A stretch of DNA of 57,752 bases from Candidatus Micrarchaeia archaeon. Its GTDB lineage: Archaea; Micrarchaeota; Micrarchaeia; Anstonellales; JAHKLY01. The notes beneath the pieces are model-generated. The model was given only the letters and a program-made list of their open reading frames with translations. It was not told the origin of the DNA and ran no database searches. A program made the translations under genes and the position numbers. The DNA lies in contig JBAZFO010000004.1 of the NCBI GenBank assembly GCA_041653315.1, positions 1 through 57,752 of the forward strand. The letters run 5' to 3'. Positions 30,790-37,598 of this stretch are shown piece by piece (position 1 is the first letter of the stretch; every line of letters begins with the position of its first letter).

Positions 30790-31338
30790 TTACTCGTTTG
30801 GATAAAGGTTAGTGCCTCTAATTTTACGCCAACAAATTCCACAGAAATAAGGGATAACCCGATTAGAATCATCCGGGATTCTTGAACAGGCGTAAGCCAT
30901 AGATTCTTGGATGACATGAACCGGGAGAAGACTAAGAAATCTTTTTAAACTTACTGAGCGGAATTTTTGAGTGAATTGTCGATCAGGATAAGTTTCTTGA
31001 AACACGTCCTCGATAGTATCCATGTCGTTTTTAAGTCTGGATTCTACTTTTTTTACAAACTTTCGATACTCCTTTAACTGCTCTTCTTTTAATTTAAGAA
31101 CTTCTAAATTTTCAGATAACTTAGATGGGGCCTTATCGAGAGGAATATCCCTTTTCCCACGGTTACAATCGAAACAGGCAGTCAAAAGATTCTCTATAGA
31201 ATCCTTGCCACCCTTAGATTTTGGGTCGATATGGTCAATTTCAAGGACTACTTCAGGAGGGGTCTTGCCACAATAACAACACTGAAAACCGTCACGCTTA
31301 AAAACTTCAAATCTTATTTTCTTAGAAATACTCATCAC
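30790..31338 (-). CDS. HNH endonuclease
   Basis: 182 residues. The N-terminus RFEVFKRDGFQCCYCGKTPPEVVLEIDHIDPKSKGGKDSIENLLTAC is a classical McrA-like HNH with CxxC zinc pairs (CYCG and CFDC). The C-terminal half is helical (LKLKEEQLKEYRKFVKKVESRL). The DNA is A+T rich. Its ATG overlaps the stop of the gene upstream (31335-31338). It sits between the CII-position gene and the initiator, so it is probably another mobile endonuclease. Confidence 0.92.
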   Translation of the reverse strand: MMSISKKIRFEVFKRDGFQCCYCGKTPPEVVLEIDHIDPKSKGGKDSIENLLTACFDCNRGKRDIPLDKAPSKLSENLEVLKLKEEQLKEYRKFVKKVESRLKNDMDTIEDVFQETYPDRQFTQKFRSVSLKRFLSLLPVHVIQESMAYACSRIPDDSNRVIPYFCGICWRKIRGTNLYPNE

Positions 31339-31886
31339 TTCGCCGCTCGCCCCGTAACCCTGGCCACCAACCGCACGGGCCAGGATGAGTGCTGTTGCGA
31401 TTTCCGCCGGGCCGCCTCTTCTAATGCTGCAAGCTGCTGGTGGGCCTTGCGGATTTCCTCCTGAACCGCCTTAAACTCTTCACGGGTAATCTCCGCCCCG
31501 CCTGGCGAGCCGGAATCCGCCGATTCGATTATGGTCTGACAGGCCAATGAGGTCTCCCGAAAAACCTGGGTAATGTGCCGGCTAATCTCTTCGAATGACT
31601 CCAGGGGTTGCGGTATAGTGAAGGCGACGCGCCCGAACAGGCCGTCCAGAAAATCCAGGACCCTCAGATCCCGGCGATGGTGCATGATGTTGATGAGTTC
31701 AGGGCGGATCAGGTTATATTTCTCATTTTCCCCGTCCCGCATCTTGTAGAGCGTATAGGCCTCAATGTGGACAGCATGAGCGGTTTCTTTGACTTCGCCC
31801 TCTGGCACTGTCTTAAAGAGCTGCTCTTTCAGTTGGCGCCGCTGCGTTTCTATCGGGAGACTCAGGAACTCTTCGATTTCCGACAT
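31335..31886 (-). CDS. Early regulatory-region protein (CII position)
   Basis: 183 residues, located where lambda has cII, between the cro region and the initiator. The segment THVVHIEAYTLYKMRDG-like region (residues about 36-56) followed by NLIRPELINIMHHRRDLRVLDFLDGLFG weakly recalls the CP76/CII-type phage regulators. The C-terminal half is a coiled coil (EEFKAVQEEIRKAHQQLAALEEAARRK) ending in a basic tail. Assignment as a CII-like regulator is tentative. Confidence 0.55.
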   Translation of the reverse strand: MSEIEEFLSLPIETQRRQLKEQLFKTVPEGEVKETAHAVHIEAYTLYKMRDGENEKYNLIRPELINIMHHRRDLRVLDFLDGLFGRVAFTIPQPLESFEEISRHITQVFRETSLACQTIIESADSGSPGGAEITREEFKAVQEEIRKAHQQLAALEEAARRKSQQHSSWPVRLVARVTGRAAK

Positions 31887-32101
31887 AACCCCTTCCCATG
31901 GCTAATAAATTGTAAATTTTCACACTACCTTGGTTTGGTTTTAGGTATTACACTGCCAACATGGTCAATCATCCTCATATTCGTGGTATCCTGTTCTCAA
32001 AAATCCCCCGGGGCCGGTCGCGCATCCCCGCATTGAAAAACCGTCTCCGGGGAGGTGGGGGCCGTGGTCAATGTCCCCTCATAAATCTCTTTTGGAGCCT
32101 T
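31887..32101. other. Non-coding gap
   Basis: About 215 bases with no credible minus-strand gene. An A+T-rich part (31900-31980) could hold a plus-strand promoter for the small gene that follows. I see no repressor palindrome and no terminator here. Confidence 0.4.
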
Positions 32102-32287
32102 ATGAAAATCTCTCTCATGATCCCGCCGTGCGTCCGTTGCCTCCAGGTCTGCCCAAACTGCCAACACCTGCCGATAGACAAGCGCCGTCGCCAGGCGGAG
32201 GCGGCCTTGATGTTGCTCAAGGAGAAGTTTCCGGGGCTGGTTCCGGATTGGCCAGGGGAGCCGGATGGGCCGGAGAAAGAGCGGTAA
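32102..32287 (+). CDS. Possible small Cys-rich plus-strand protein
   Basis: A 61-codon plus-strand frame with GGAG five bases before the ATG. It contains PPCVRCLQVCPNCQHLPI, a zinc-binding pattern, then a helix (RRRQAEAALMLLKEKFPG) and a charged tail. Its 3' end overlaps, antisense, the end of the HNH-HTH gene. The composition looks protein-like, but the antisense overlap leaves doubt. Confidence 0.4.
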   Translation: MKISLMIPPCVRCLQVCPNCQHLPIDKRRRQAEAALMLLKEKFPGLVPDWPGEPDGPEKER

Positions 32288-32663
32288 TCAAGTCAACCAG
32301 GTCGGGGCCAAAATCCCTCAAGGAAAACCCTCCCCCGGTAGCCTCAATTATTTTTTTGGCCAGCTTCGGAGTGATTGGGCGCTCCCCCCGGTTGATCTTA
32401 CGGATGTAGTCTTCGGATACCCCGATATCTTTGGCGATTTTGGGAGGAATTCTTTTTTCAAGAACGGCGGCTGCACGCACCTGACCATGACAAGCAGGGC
32501 ATAGCCACTCGACCTCAAGGGGTTTGGAGTAATCGCTGTGGTGGCCGTGGAGAATTATGTCTTCAAGGCCACACTTTTCACATGCGGAGGGCTTGATTAA
32601 GTGGCCATGATCAACAGCATACTTTACTTTGACCTGGGCCAACTTAGAGGGGCTCGTTTTCAT
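32217..32663 (-). CDS. HNH-like zinc domain fused to a Cro/XRE helix-turn-helix
   Basis: 148 residues. The N-terminal half has CEKCGLEDIILHGHHSDYSKPLEVEWLCPACH, the compact phage HNH-like pattern (Cys pairs, HHxDY, WLCxxCH). The C-terminal half (IPPKIAKDIGVSEDYIRKINRGERPITPKLAKKIIEATGG) is an XRE-type HTH. The ATG overlaps the cro stop. It could be a second repressor-like regulator with a zinc domain, or a site-directed nicking enzyme; the fusion next to cro is unusual. Confidence 0.75.
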   Translation of the reverse strand: MKTSPSKLAQVKVKYAVDHGHLIKPSACEKCGLEDIILHGHHSDYSKPLEVEWLCPACHGQVRAAAVLEKRIPPKIAKDIGVSEDYIRKINRGERPITPKLAKKIIEATGGGFSLRDFGPDLVDLITALSPAHPAPLANPEPAPETSP

Positions 32664-32854
32664 AATGCGGTAGATCCCAGATCATCCGGATTAACTTTAC
32701 CGTCCGTCGCCCGCTGTATTTTAAGGGCCGTCTTGAGAGAGAGACCCCTCTCTCCTTTGAGAAAGCGAGTAATAACCGGCAAAGGGAACCGATGCTTTTT
32801 GGCCCAGCCACAGGGGGTCTCGCCGATTTCTTTTAAGTAGGTGTCTAATTTCAT
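32660..32854 (-). CDS. cro: Cro-like repressor
   Basis: 64 residues with an XRE-type HTH: LKEIGETPCGWAKKHRFPLPVITRFLKGERGLSLKTALKIQRATD. First gene of the leftward operon, divergent from the cI-like gene. It should bind the palindromes between them and turn down cI. The promoter with TTGACA at 32885-32890 reads into it. Confidence 0.85.
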   Translation of the reverse strand: MKLDTYLKEIGETPCGWAKKHRFPLPVITRFLKGERGLSLKTALKIQRATDGKVNPDDLGSTAL

Positions 32855-32864
32855 ATGATCATGC

Positions 32865-32938
32865 TAACCGTAAGGTAAGTTTAATGTCAAGAGAAAAATG
32901 TACCGTGCAGTTAGATTTTTTCGATTACCATGCGGTTA
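32865..32938. promoter_or_regulatory. OR-like operator region between cro and cI with the cro promoter
   Basis: Three palindromes: TAACCGTAAGGTAA (32865-32878), a weaker GTACCGTGCAGTTA (32900-32913) and TTACCATGCGGTTA (32925-32938). On the minus strand TTGACA (32885-32890) is followed, 18 bases on, by TAGCAT, with the first operator inside the spacer; this is the cro (PR) promoter. The third operator abuts the cI start, as OR3 does near PRM in lambda. Confidence 0.8.
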
Positions 32939-33642
32939 TGAGCGTGGATGACGAAATTGATCAGATATTAGTCTTTATTCGGGACAACCTGAATTATTTT
33001 AAGACTAATAATCGAGGCGAACTTACCAGGATTGCGAAAGAATTTAGCCTTAGTCAAAAAAATATGGCGGACTTCTCTAATTCGTATGGACCCGGCTCTA
33101 ACCCGCAGTTCAGGACTACTTATAAAATTCTGAAAAGACTTTTAGGGAGGCGTCCGGTAGATTTGGAGGGGATTATTCCGGTCATAACTGTTGTGGGGGG
33201 TGTTCCAGAAATCCCAAAAGGGCTTAGGCCTGAAGATTATTATGCCGTACCTATGGTTGAGGATAAAATCGCTGCTGGCCTTGGACGTATAGTGGCAGAC
33301 AAGATCACTGACTTGGTATGGGTTTATAAACCTGAGATTGGTAGTCGCCGAAATTTGGTGGCCGTTAAGCTGGCCCCCGATGCGAAATCAATGGAGCCCG
33401 CCCTACACCCTGGAGATATTGTAGTAATAGACCGGGACGATAAAGCTATTACATCGAAGGCAATCTATGCAGTAAGAACCTCTCAGGAACCGTGTGCTAT
33501 AAAAAGAATCTCGATTTCGAAAGAAAGATTCTGGCTTGTTTCTGATAACCCAGAATGGCCACCCCAGATTTCCGAATTTAATAACTCAGAAGATTTAATT
33601 ATTGGGAGGGTCGTTTGGTCCTGGACTAGTTGGGTGAGGTGA
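32938..33642 (+). CDS. CI-like repressor with S24/LexA self-cleaving domain
   Basis: 234 residues from the ATG at 32938. An in-frame ATG at 32884 has AAGG upstream, but the extra 18 residues are encoded by operator DNA, so I prefer the shorter form; its mRNA might be leaderless as in lambda. The N-terminus carries an HTH (GELTRIAKEFSLSQKNMADFSN). The C-terminus is the LexA/CI peptidase: cleavage site Ala-Gly in KIAAGLG, nucleophile Ser in DAKSMEPALHPGDIVVIDR, and Lys in CAIKRI. DNA damage should trigger cleavage and induction. Confidence 0.92.
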   Translation: MSVDDEIDQILVFIRDNLNYFKTNNRGELTRIAKEFSLSQKNMADFSNSYGPGSNPQFRTTYKILKRLLGRRPVDLEGIIPVITVVGGVPEIPKGLRPEDYYAVPMVEDKIAAGLGRIVADKITDLVWVYKPEIGSRRNLVAVKLAPDAKSMEPALHPGDIVVIDRDDKAITSKAIYAVRTSQEPCAIKRISISKERFWLVSDNPEWPPQISEFNNSEDLIIGRVVWSWTSWVR

Positions 33643-33645
33643 GCA

Positions 33646-33858
33646 ATGAGTAACTTAGAAGCGGATGGGCCGCCAAAATGTCCGAATTGTGGTTCGAAGC
33701 ATTTGACTACAATTCAAAAAGGCGACCCACCCAAAAAAACTAAATGGCTAATGGTATTCTTAACAGACGGCCTGTTTGGGTTAGGGGATTATGGAAGCCA
33801 AAGGGTTGAATTGGTATGCCTTAAGTGCGGGCACAACTGGCACCCTGGAGATCAATAA
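33646..33858 (+). CDS. Zinc-ribbon protein co-transcribed with cI
   Basis: 70 residues, starting three bases after the cI stop (GAGGTGAGCA upstream). Two Cys pairs, PPKCPNCGSKH and LVCLKCGHNW, flank a hydrophobic stretch (KWLMVFLTDGLFGLG). It would be expressed in lysogens together with the repressor; superinfection or host-interaction roles are possible but not shown. Confidence 0.75.
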   Translation: MSNLEADGPPKCPNCGSKHLTTIQKGDPPKKTKWLMVFLTDGLFGLGDYGSQRVELVCLKCGHNWHPGDQ

Positions 33859-33861
33859 AAA

Positions 33862-33913
33862 ATACCCTGTGGTAATTTTTGTAATTGACAACTAAAATAC
33901 CGCATGGTAATTT
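33862..33913 (+). promoter_or_regulatory. Repressor-controlled promoter of the excisionase/integrase genes
   Basis: TTGACA at 33885-33890, 17-base spacer, then TAATTT at 33908-33913. Palindromes ATACCCTGTGGTAA (33862-33875) and ATACCGCATGGTAA (33897-33910) lie upstream and in the spacer. The geometry is the same as at the two leftward promoters, so the CI-like protein probably represses this promoter also. Confidence 0.75.
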
Positions 33914-33919
33914 TATTCC

Positions 33920-34255
33920 ATGCTTACCCCTGCCCCGCTGCTCACCCCCCAGGAAGTCGCCGACCTCTTGCACGTTTCCATAAGGACGGTATATGAGAAT
34001 AAACAGAGGTTCGGCGCGGTCTACCCAGCCGGCCTAAGATGCTTGAGATTTAAGGCGGAGGCGGTCTATGCCGCAATGGGAATACAGGAAAGGCCGGTGG
34101 CGGTACGAGTTCGAGTACCTGGGGGAGAGATACGGGAAAGCCGGGTTCAAGACCATGCGCGAGGCCCGGGCCGCAGAAGAAAGACATCGCAAGAGACTAT
34201 CGACTCCGGAGAAGAAGGCCGAAATCGTCATGGTCTTTTCAGATGCGTCAAATGA
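33920..34255 (+). CDS. Excisionase-like helix-turn-helix protein
   Basis: 111 codons, of which the first 60 are convincing: LLTPQEVADLLHVSIRTVYENKQRFGAVYPAGLRCLRFKAEAVYA is the MerR-type winged HTH of excisionases. The last 62 codons overlap the integrase in another frame and are Arg/Gly rich, so the functional part may be only the N-terminus. It lies between the repressor-controlled promoter and int, as expected of xis. Confidence 0.75.
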   Translation: MLTPAPLLTPQEVADLLHVSIRTVYENKQRFGAVYPAGLRCLRFKAEAVYAAMGIQERPVAVRVRVPGGEIRESRVQDHARGPGRRRKTSQETIDSGEEGRNRHGLFRCVK

Positions 34256-35120
34256 ATACCTGGACTTCGCTAAACTTCGCTATGTCAATAAGACCTACAA
34301 AGAAAAGGTTTTCGTCCACCGCTCCTTCATAGAGCATGCAGGCGACCTCCCCCTAAAAGAGATCACGGCCCTGGTGATCGAATCTTACCTCAAGAAGCGC
34401 CCCAGCAAACCCAACTGGAACAAACACCGCAAGAACCTCTGCGCCTTCTTCCAATGGTGCTTCAACCGGCGGCTGATGGAGGTCAACCCGTGCCTCTATA
34501 TCGACAAGATGCCCCTGGACCTCTCCCATAAGAAGATCTATACCCAAGAAGAAATGGTAAAGCTGGTCCTGGCAAGCGGGGACCTCCGGCCGTTTTTCAT
34601 AGCCATTTTCTCCCTGGCCGCCAGGGTAAACGAGATCAACCGGATTCGCTGGGAAGACGTGAATTTCCAAAATCGGATTGTGACCCTCTGGACAAGGAAG
34701 GGCAGGACCGGGGAATGGCGGGAGCAGAAGAAAGGAATGAATGATGAACTTTATGTCGAACTGGACCGGCTCTATACCAAAAATTCGGGGGAGTGGGTTT
34801 TCCCTAACCCGGAAACCGGCAAGCCGTTTGTGGACCGTAGGAAGCAGCTTAAGCGGATTTGTTTAGAGGCCGGGGTCCCTTACCTGGGATTTCATGCCAT
34901 CCGCCACCATGTCGCCAGTGTGCTTCTGGATGTCCATAAAGTAAAACTAAAAACCGTTCAGAGGATGTTAGGGCACACTCGTTTGTCCACCACGGAGGGT
35001 TATATTCAGGAATTGTCCGATGGTGTCAGAGAGGCCGGAGAACTGCTAAAAACTACCACTGCAGAAGAAAACCCCGCACAGATTCCCGCACAAGAAAAAA
35101 AAGAGGGTCAGCCCGATTGA
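34068..35120 (+). CDS. int: Tyrosine integrase
   Basis: 350 residues from the ATG at 34068 with GGAGG six bases upstream. An N-terminal arm-binding segment (WEYRKGRWRYEFEYLGERYGKAGFKTMREA) is followed by a SAM-like core-binding domain. The catalytic domain has R186 (SLAARVNEI), H276-A-I-R279, H303 (LGHTRLSTTE) and the nucleophile Y312. It recombines attP, which lies 20 bases downstream, with a host tRNA gene. Expressed from the promoter at 33.88 kb together with the excisionase-like gene. Confidence 0.95.
   Translation: MPQWEYRKGRWRYEFEYLGERYGKAGFKTMREARAAEERHRKRLSTPEKKAEIVMVFSDASNEYLDFAKLRYVNKTYKEKVFVHRSFIEHAGDLPLKEITALVIESYLKKRPSKPNWNKHRKNLCAFFQWCFNRRLMEVNPCLYIDKMPLDLSHKKIYTQEEMVKLVLASGDLRPFFIAIFSLAARVNEINRIRWEDVNFQNRIVTLWTRKGRTGEWREQKKGMNDELYVELDRLYTKNSGEWVFPNPETGKPFVDRRKQLKRICLEAGVPYLGFHAIRHHVASVLLDVHKVKLKTVQRMLGHTRLSTTEGYIQELSDGVREAGELLKTTTAEENPAQIPAQEKKEGQPD
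35067..35093 (+). other. Integrase arm-site repeat, left
   Basis: A 27-base sequence with two CCCGCACA elements, in the end of int, matching 35275-35301 at 25 of 27 positions. Paired repeats on either side of an att core are typical arm-type integrase sites. Confidence 0.6.
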
Positions 35121-35140
35121 GCTAACCCGTTGATTTCATT

Positions 35141-35211
35141 TGGCGGGGACGACGAGACTCGAACTCGCGACCTCCGGCGTGACAGGACTCCGGTCTAACC
35201 TGAACCACCCC
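35141..35211 (-). other. attP: attP core: 3' part of a tRNA-Asp(GUC) gene
   Basis: Read on the minus strand, the last 46 or so bases are a perfect tRNA-Asp 3' half: anticodon loop CUGUCAC, GCCGG stem strand, T arm GCGAG-UUCGAGU-CUCGU, acceptor strand and CCA. The 5' part only loosely resembles a tRNA (the D arm is too short and the acceptor pairs poorly over positions 5-6). This fits an attP that rebuilds the 3' end of a host tRNA-Asp gene on integration. Confidence 0.8.
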
Positions 35212-35274
35212 ATAAACCGCACGGTTGACGCAGGCTTTGTGTACTCAGTACCGTGATCTACGATGGTTTGCCGA

Positions 35275-35301
35275 GAAAACCCCGCACAGAGCCCCGCACA
35301 A
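35275..35301 (+). other. Integrase arm-site repeat, right
   Basis: The second 27-base copy (two CCCGCACA elements), 64 bases beyond the att core. Together with 35067-35093 it brackets the core almost symmetrically. The rest of 35212-35312 has no gene. Confidence 0.6.
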
Positions 35302-35312
35302 TTTATCGCCCC

Positions 35313-35531
35313 CTACTTCCAGGACCCCCTCACATTGTTGACGTGTCCGAAAAATCCCCCCAGGCCCTCCGCGTCTCCCCGGTTCATCCAATACCCCTTT
35401 TCCCCGGTCCGATCATTCTTGTCAGGGACAATGCTCGTCAATTCGGGCGGTGCCTGTAGGGGGGGCGGCACAAACTCAACGGTCTTTGCGCACCCCGCCG
35501 CGACGAAGGAAATCAGCAAGAGCACCATCAT
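35313..35531 (-). CDS. Rz1: Rz1-like outer-membrane spanin lipoprotein
   Basis: 72 residues from the ATG at 35531. A signal peptide with lipobox (MMVLLLISFVAAGC) is followed by a Pro-rich part (VEFVPPPLQAPPEL), as in Rz1. It starts inside the Rz gene in another frame and extends beyond its end. With Rz it fuses the inner and outer membranes at the last step of lysis. It implies a Gram-negative host. Confidence 0.82.
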   Translation of the reverse strand: MMVLLLISFVAAGCAKTVEFVPPPLQAPPELTSIVPDKNDRTGEKGYWMNRGDAEGLGGFFGHVNNVRGSWK

Positions 35532-35745
35532 CCATCTGGTGAACCTGTTCCTTAACTTTCTGGTCTTCACGTTCCACCTCCAGGATTTTTTCTGCAATCT
35601 TGGCCCTAACTTCAGCCTTATGTGTGATGCACCCCTTGACCTGGCAACCGGCAAAGAGAATGCCGGAGAGTAGGGTGGCGCCCAAAGCTGTGCCTATGAT
35701 CCGGCCTACGGCTGTTTTAAGTAACCATGCAAGGATGATGTCCAT
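35476..35745 (-). CDS. Rz: Rz-like inner-membrane spanin
   Basis: 89 residues: an N-terminal membrane helix (VGRIIGTALGATLLSGILFAGC) then a periplasmic charged coiled coil (KAEVRAKIAEKILEVEREDQKVKEQVHQ). This size and topology fit a short Rz, and the overlapping Rz1 frame makes the pair convincing. It lies last in the lysis cassette. Confidence 0.8.
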   Translation of the reverse strand: MDIILAWLLKTAVGRIIGTALGATLLSGILFAGCQVKGCITHKAEVRAKIAEKILEVEREDQKVKEQVHQMDDGALADFLRRGGVRKDR

Positions 35746-35750
35746 CTATA

Positions 35751-36029
35751 TTACTCCGCTTTAACTGCCCGTTTAGGTTCGGGGTCCATAGGGATAAACT
35801 TGGCATCGGTAAATCTGCGTCCCCCATAAAGAGCCAAGCATGACCCCAAAAAAGCCCCCATAAGGGCGGCATCTACGTTGCCGAAATTTACTGAGACATG
35901 CTCATAAAGTTTTATGGTGGCCCCGGAGAATAAAAATTTGAATCCAGCAAACCAAAAAGCCGCCAGGGCTATAAATGCGCTCCGGGATTTTCGGCCGGCA
36001 GCGCCATCCTGAATTGCAAACCAGCTCAC
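35751..36029 (-). CDS. Holin-like small membrane protein
   Basis: 92 residues with two hydrophobic helices (SAFIALAAFWFAGFKFLFSG and AALMGAFLGSCLALYGG) and a charged C-terminus. It lies between the endolysin and the spanins, overlapping the end of the endolysin gene by four bases. Likely the pore-forming holin. Confidence 0.72.
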   Translation of the reverse strand: MSWFAIQDGAAGRKSRSAFIALAAFWFAGFKFLFSGATIKLYEHVSVNFGNVDAALMGAFLGSCLALYGGRRFTDAKFIPMDPEPKRAVKAE

Positions 36030-37213
36030 CCTAACACCTCCTGAAACCCTTTGGCCCGGGTTAAAACGTCCCGCGAGTAGTTTCCCCCGGTAGTGTTAGC
36101 GTCCACCACGTCGCCCATTTCCAAAGCCTTCCGGACGTTGCCCGGGCCACAGTTGTAAGCGGCGATGCTGGCCCGGAACAGGGCGGCGTAGTCTCCCCCC
36201 AAGGCATTGAAGCAACAGTCGCCCAGGTAGTTAAAGGACGACACGATCACGTTTTTATGGACGTACTCCAGGGAGGCCGCCAGGTCCTTCCAATCATCCC
36301 CGGCACAGAAAGCCGGGTGGCTCCGGTCGTCAATCTGCATGATGCTATGGCCATGGCCGCCGTCGCCTAACCCCTCTGCATCCAAGAGCAGCCCAAAGCG
36401 GCTTTCCCGGCTGGCGATACCGCAGAGCACCCAAACCATCCAGTTGGGGCCCAGGGCCTGCTGCATGACCGCTACAAGCTCCGGTGGCCAGGTGTAAGCG
36501 TCCGCCGCGGCCTGGATGATAGGAAGGTATTTTCGGGCCAAGGCCAGCTCGTCGGGTTTGAACTGTCCGGTTTTTCCGGATGGTTCGAACTGTTCGGAAT
36601 TTCCTAATAGTTCGGATTCACCAGACGGCCCAGGCTGCACGATAGGAGCCGAGGCAATAGTAGGGGCCGGGGTGCTTCCTTCTATAGGAGCCTCTGCCAC
36701 GTCCTCGCCCCAGGCAGTCGGGAAAAGTGGGCTGTCATGGCCCCGGTCCCGAATCCAAGGTAATTGAAAGTGCATGCCATCTCTCAAACTATCCGGCTGC
36801 CAAAGTCCGCCCCACTCGAAGCCGGATTCAGCAAAGCACTGGACGAATTTAGTTGAGAGGGTTGGCATCCCGCCAAACGGATTGCTCCCGGCGTTCAGGT
36901 CCATCGCCAGGCCCCAAGAATGAACCGAATAGCTCGAGCCCCCTTTCATCTGCCGGATATTGAAACAGCCGTCAAACGTCCGCAACTCCCCGGCCAAGCC
37001 GCGCCCGCAGAGCTTTTGAAACGCCGCCCGTAGGGGCCCGGCCAACAGCTCATGGCCGTATATCCGCAGGGACCATGGATTACCCTCAAAGTCCCGGACG
37101 TGCCCCAGATATTCGGCAAATTCCTTAAGGCTAATCGTGGTCAGATAGGAAGCCGGATCCCGCGGAGCTCCGAATAGGTTTAATAATTGGTTCTGCATGA
37201 TCGGGAATTTCAT
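36026..37213 (-). CDS. Two-domain endolysin: M15 peptidase plus lysozyme/transglycosylase
   Basis: 395 residues from the ATG at 37213 (GGAGG seven bases upstream; a TTG at 37234 is weaker). The N-terminal domain (about 1-165) has M15-type zinc-peptidase motifs: SVHSWGLAMDLN and GMHFQL, with FEWGGLW between. A Pro/Ser/Glu linker follows, encoded by short imperfect repeats (SEQFEPSGKTGQFKPDE). The C-terminal domain (about 220-395) is a goose-type lysozyme or SLT fold: GIASRESRFG with the catalytic Glu, GHGHSIMQIDDRSHPAF and YNCGPGNV. It would cut both peptide and glycan bonds. No signal peptide, so export depends on the holin. Confidence 0.9.
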   Translation of the reverse strand: MKFPIMQNQLLNLFGAPRDPASYLTTISLKEFAEYLGHVRDFEGNPWSLRIYGHELLAGPLRAAFQKLCGRGLAGELRTFDGCFNIRQMKGGSSYSVHSWGLAMDLNAGSNPFGGMPTLSTKFVQCFAESGFEWGGLWQPDSLRDGMHFQLPWIRDRGHDSPLFPTAWGEDVAEAPIEGSTPAPTIASAPIVQPGPSGESELLGNSEQFEPSGKTGQFKPDELALARKYLPIIQAAADAYTWPPELVAVMQQALGPNWMVWVLCGIASRESRFGLLLDAEGLGDGGHGHSIMQIDDRSHPAFCAGDDWKDLAASLEYVHKNVIVSSFNYLGDCCFNALGGDYAALFRASIAAYNCGPGNVRKALEMGDVVDANTTGGNYSRDVLTRAKGFQEVLG

Positions 37214-37230
37214 CTTGAGTCCTCCGTCCC

Positions 37231-37482
37231 TCAATAATGCGCCTTAAGTAATGCCGCCAGTATTGCCCCTACGATAGACCCGATGAAGGCACTCGCCCCG
37301 GCCCCGGTATAAACGATAACCTTGAGCCGATTAATGTCGTTCCATTGCGATTGATCGGACTGTTCCAGATGAATAATCCGGCGCTCATGGTCCTGACACT
37401 TGCGGCCACCTTGGGCTTCCTCAACCTTTTCAACTCTGCCGCAAACCGTATCGTGTAGTGGGCAAAAATCTTGATTTGCCAT
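37231..37482 (-). CDS. XhlA-like lysis membrane protein
   Basis: 83 residues. A soluble helical N-terminus (CGRVEKVEEAQGGRKCQDHERRI) is followed by an amphipathic helix and one C-terminal membrane helix (GAGASAFIGSIVGAILAALL), the haemolysin XhlA layout seen in phage lysis cassettes. It precedes the endolysin. Confidence 0.75.
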   Translation of the reverse strand: MANQDFCPLHDTVCGRVEKVEEAQGGRKCQDHERRIIHLEQSDQSQWNDINRLKVIVYTGAGASAFIGSIVGAILAALLKAHY

Positions 37483-37598
37483 CCATTGAATCCCCCAGAG
37501 TTAAAGGTTCGCCTCCTGTCGCCTTACTCCCCCGGCATCTGCTCAACCGGCACATCCTCGATATCTATGGCCCGGGTATCGGCATCATCTTCAGCCGC

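Noticed and set aside
34128..34255. C-terminal half of the excisionase-like frame as a real domain
   Set aside because: It overlaps the integrase start in another frame and is a low-complexity Arg/Gly stretch, as expected of a shadow; kept only as the formal end of the frame.
35141..35211. Functional tRNA-Asp gene
   Set aside because: The 5' half is too short and its acceptor strand mispairs at two positions, so a mature tRNA is unlikely; attP is the better explanation.
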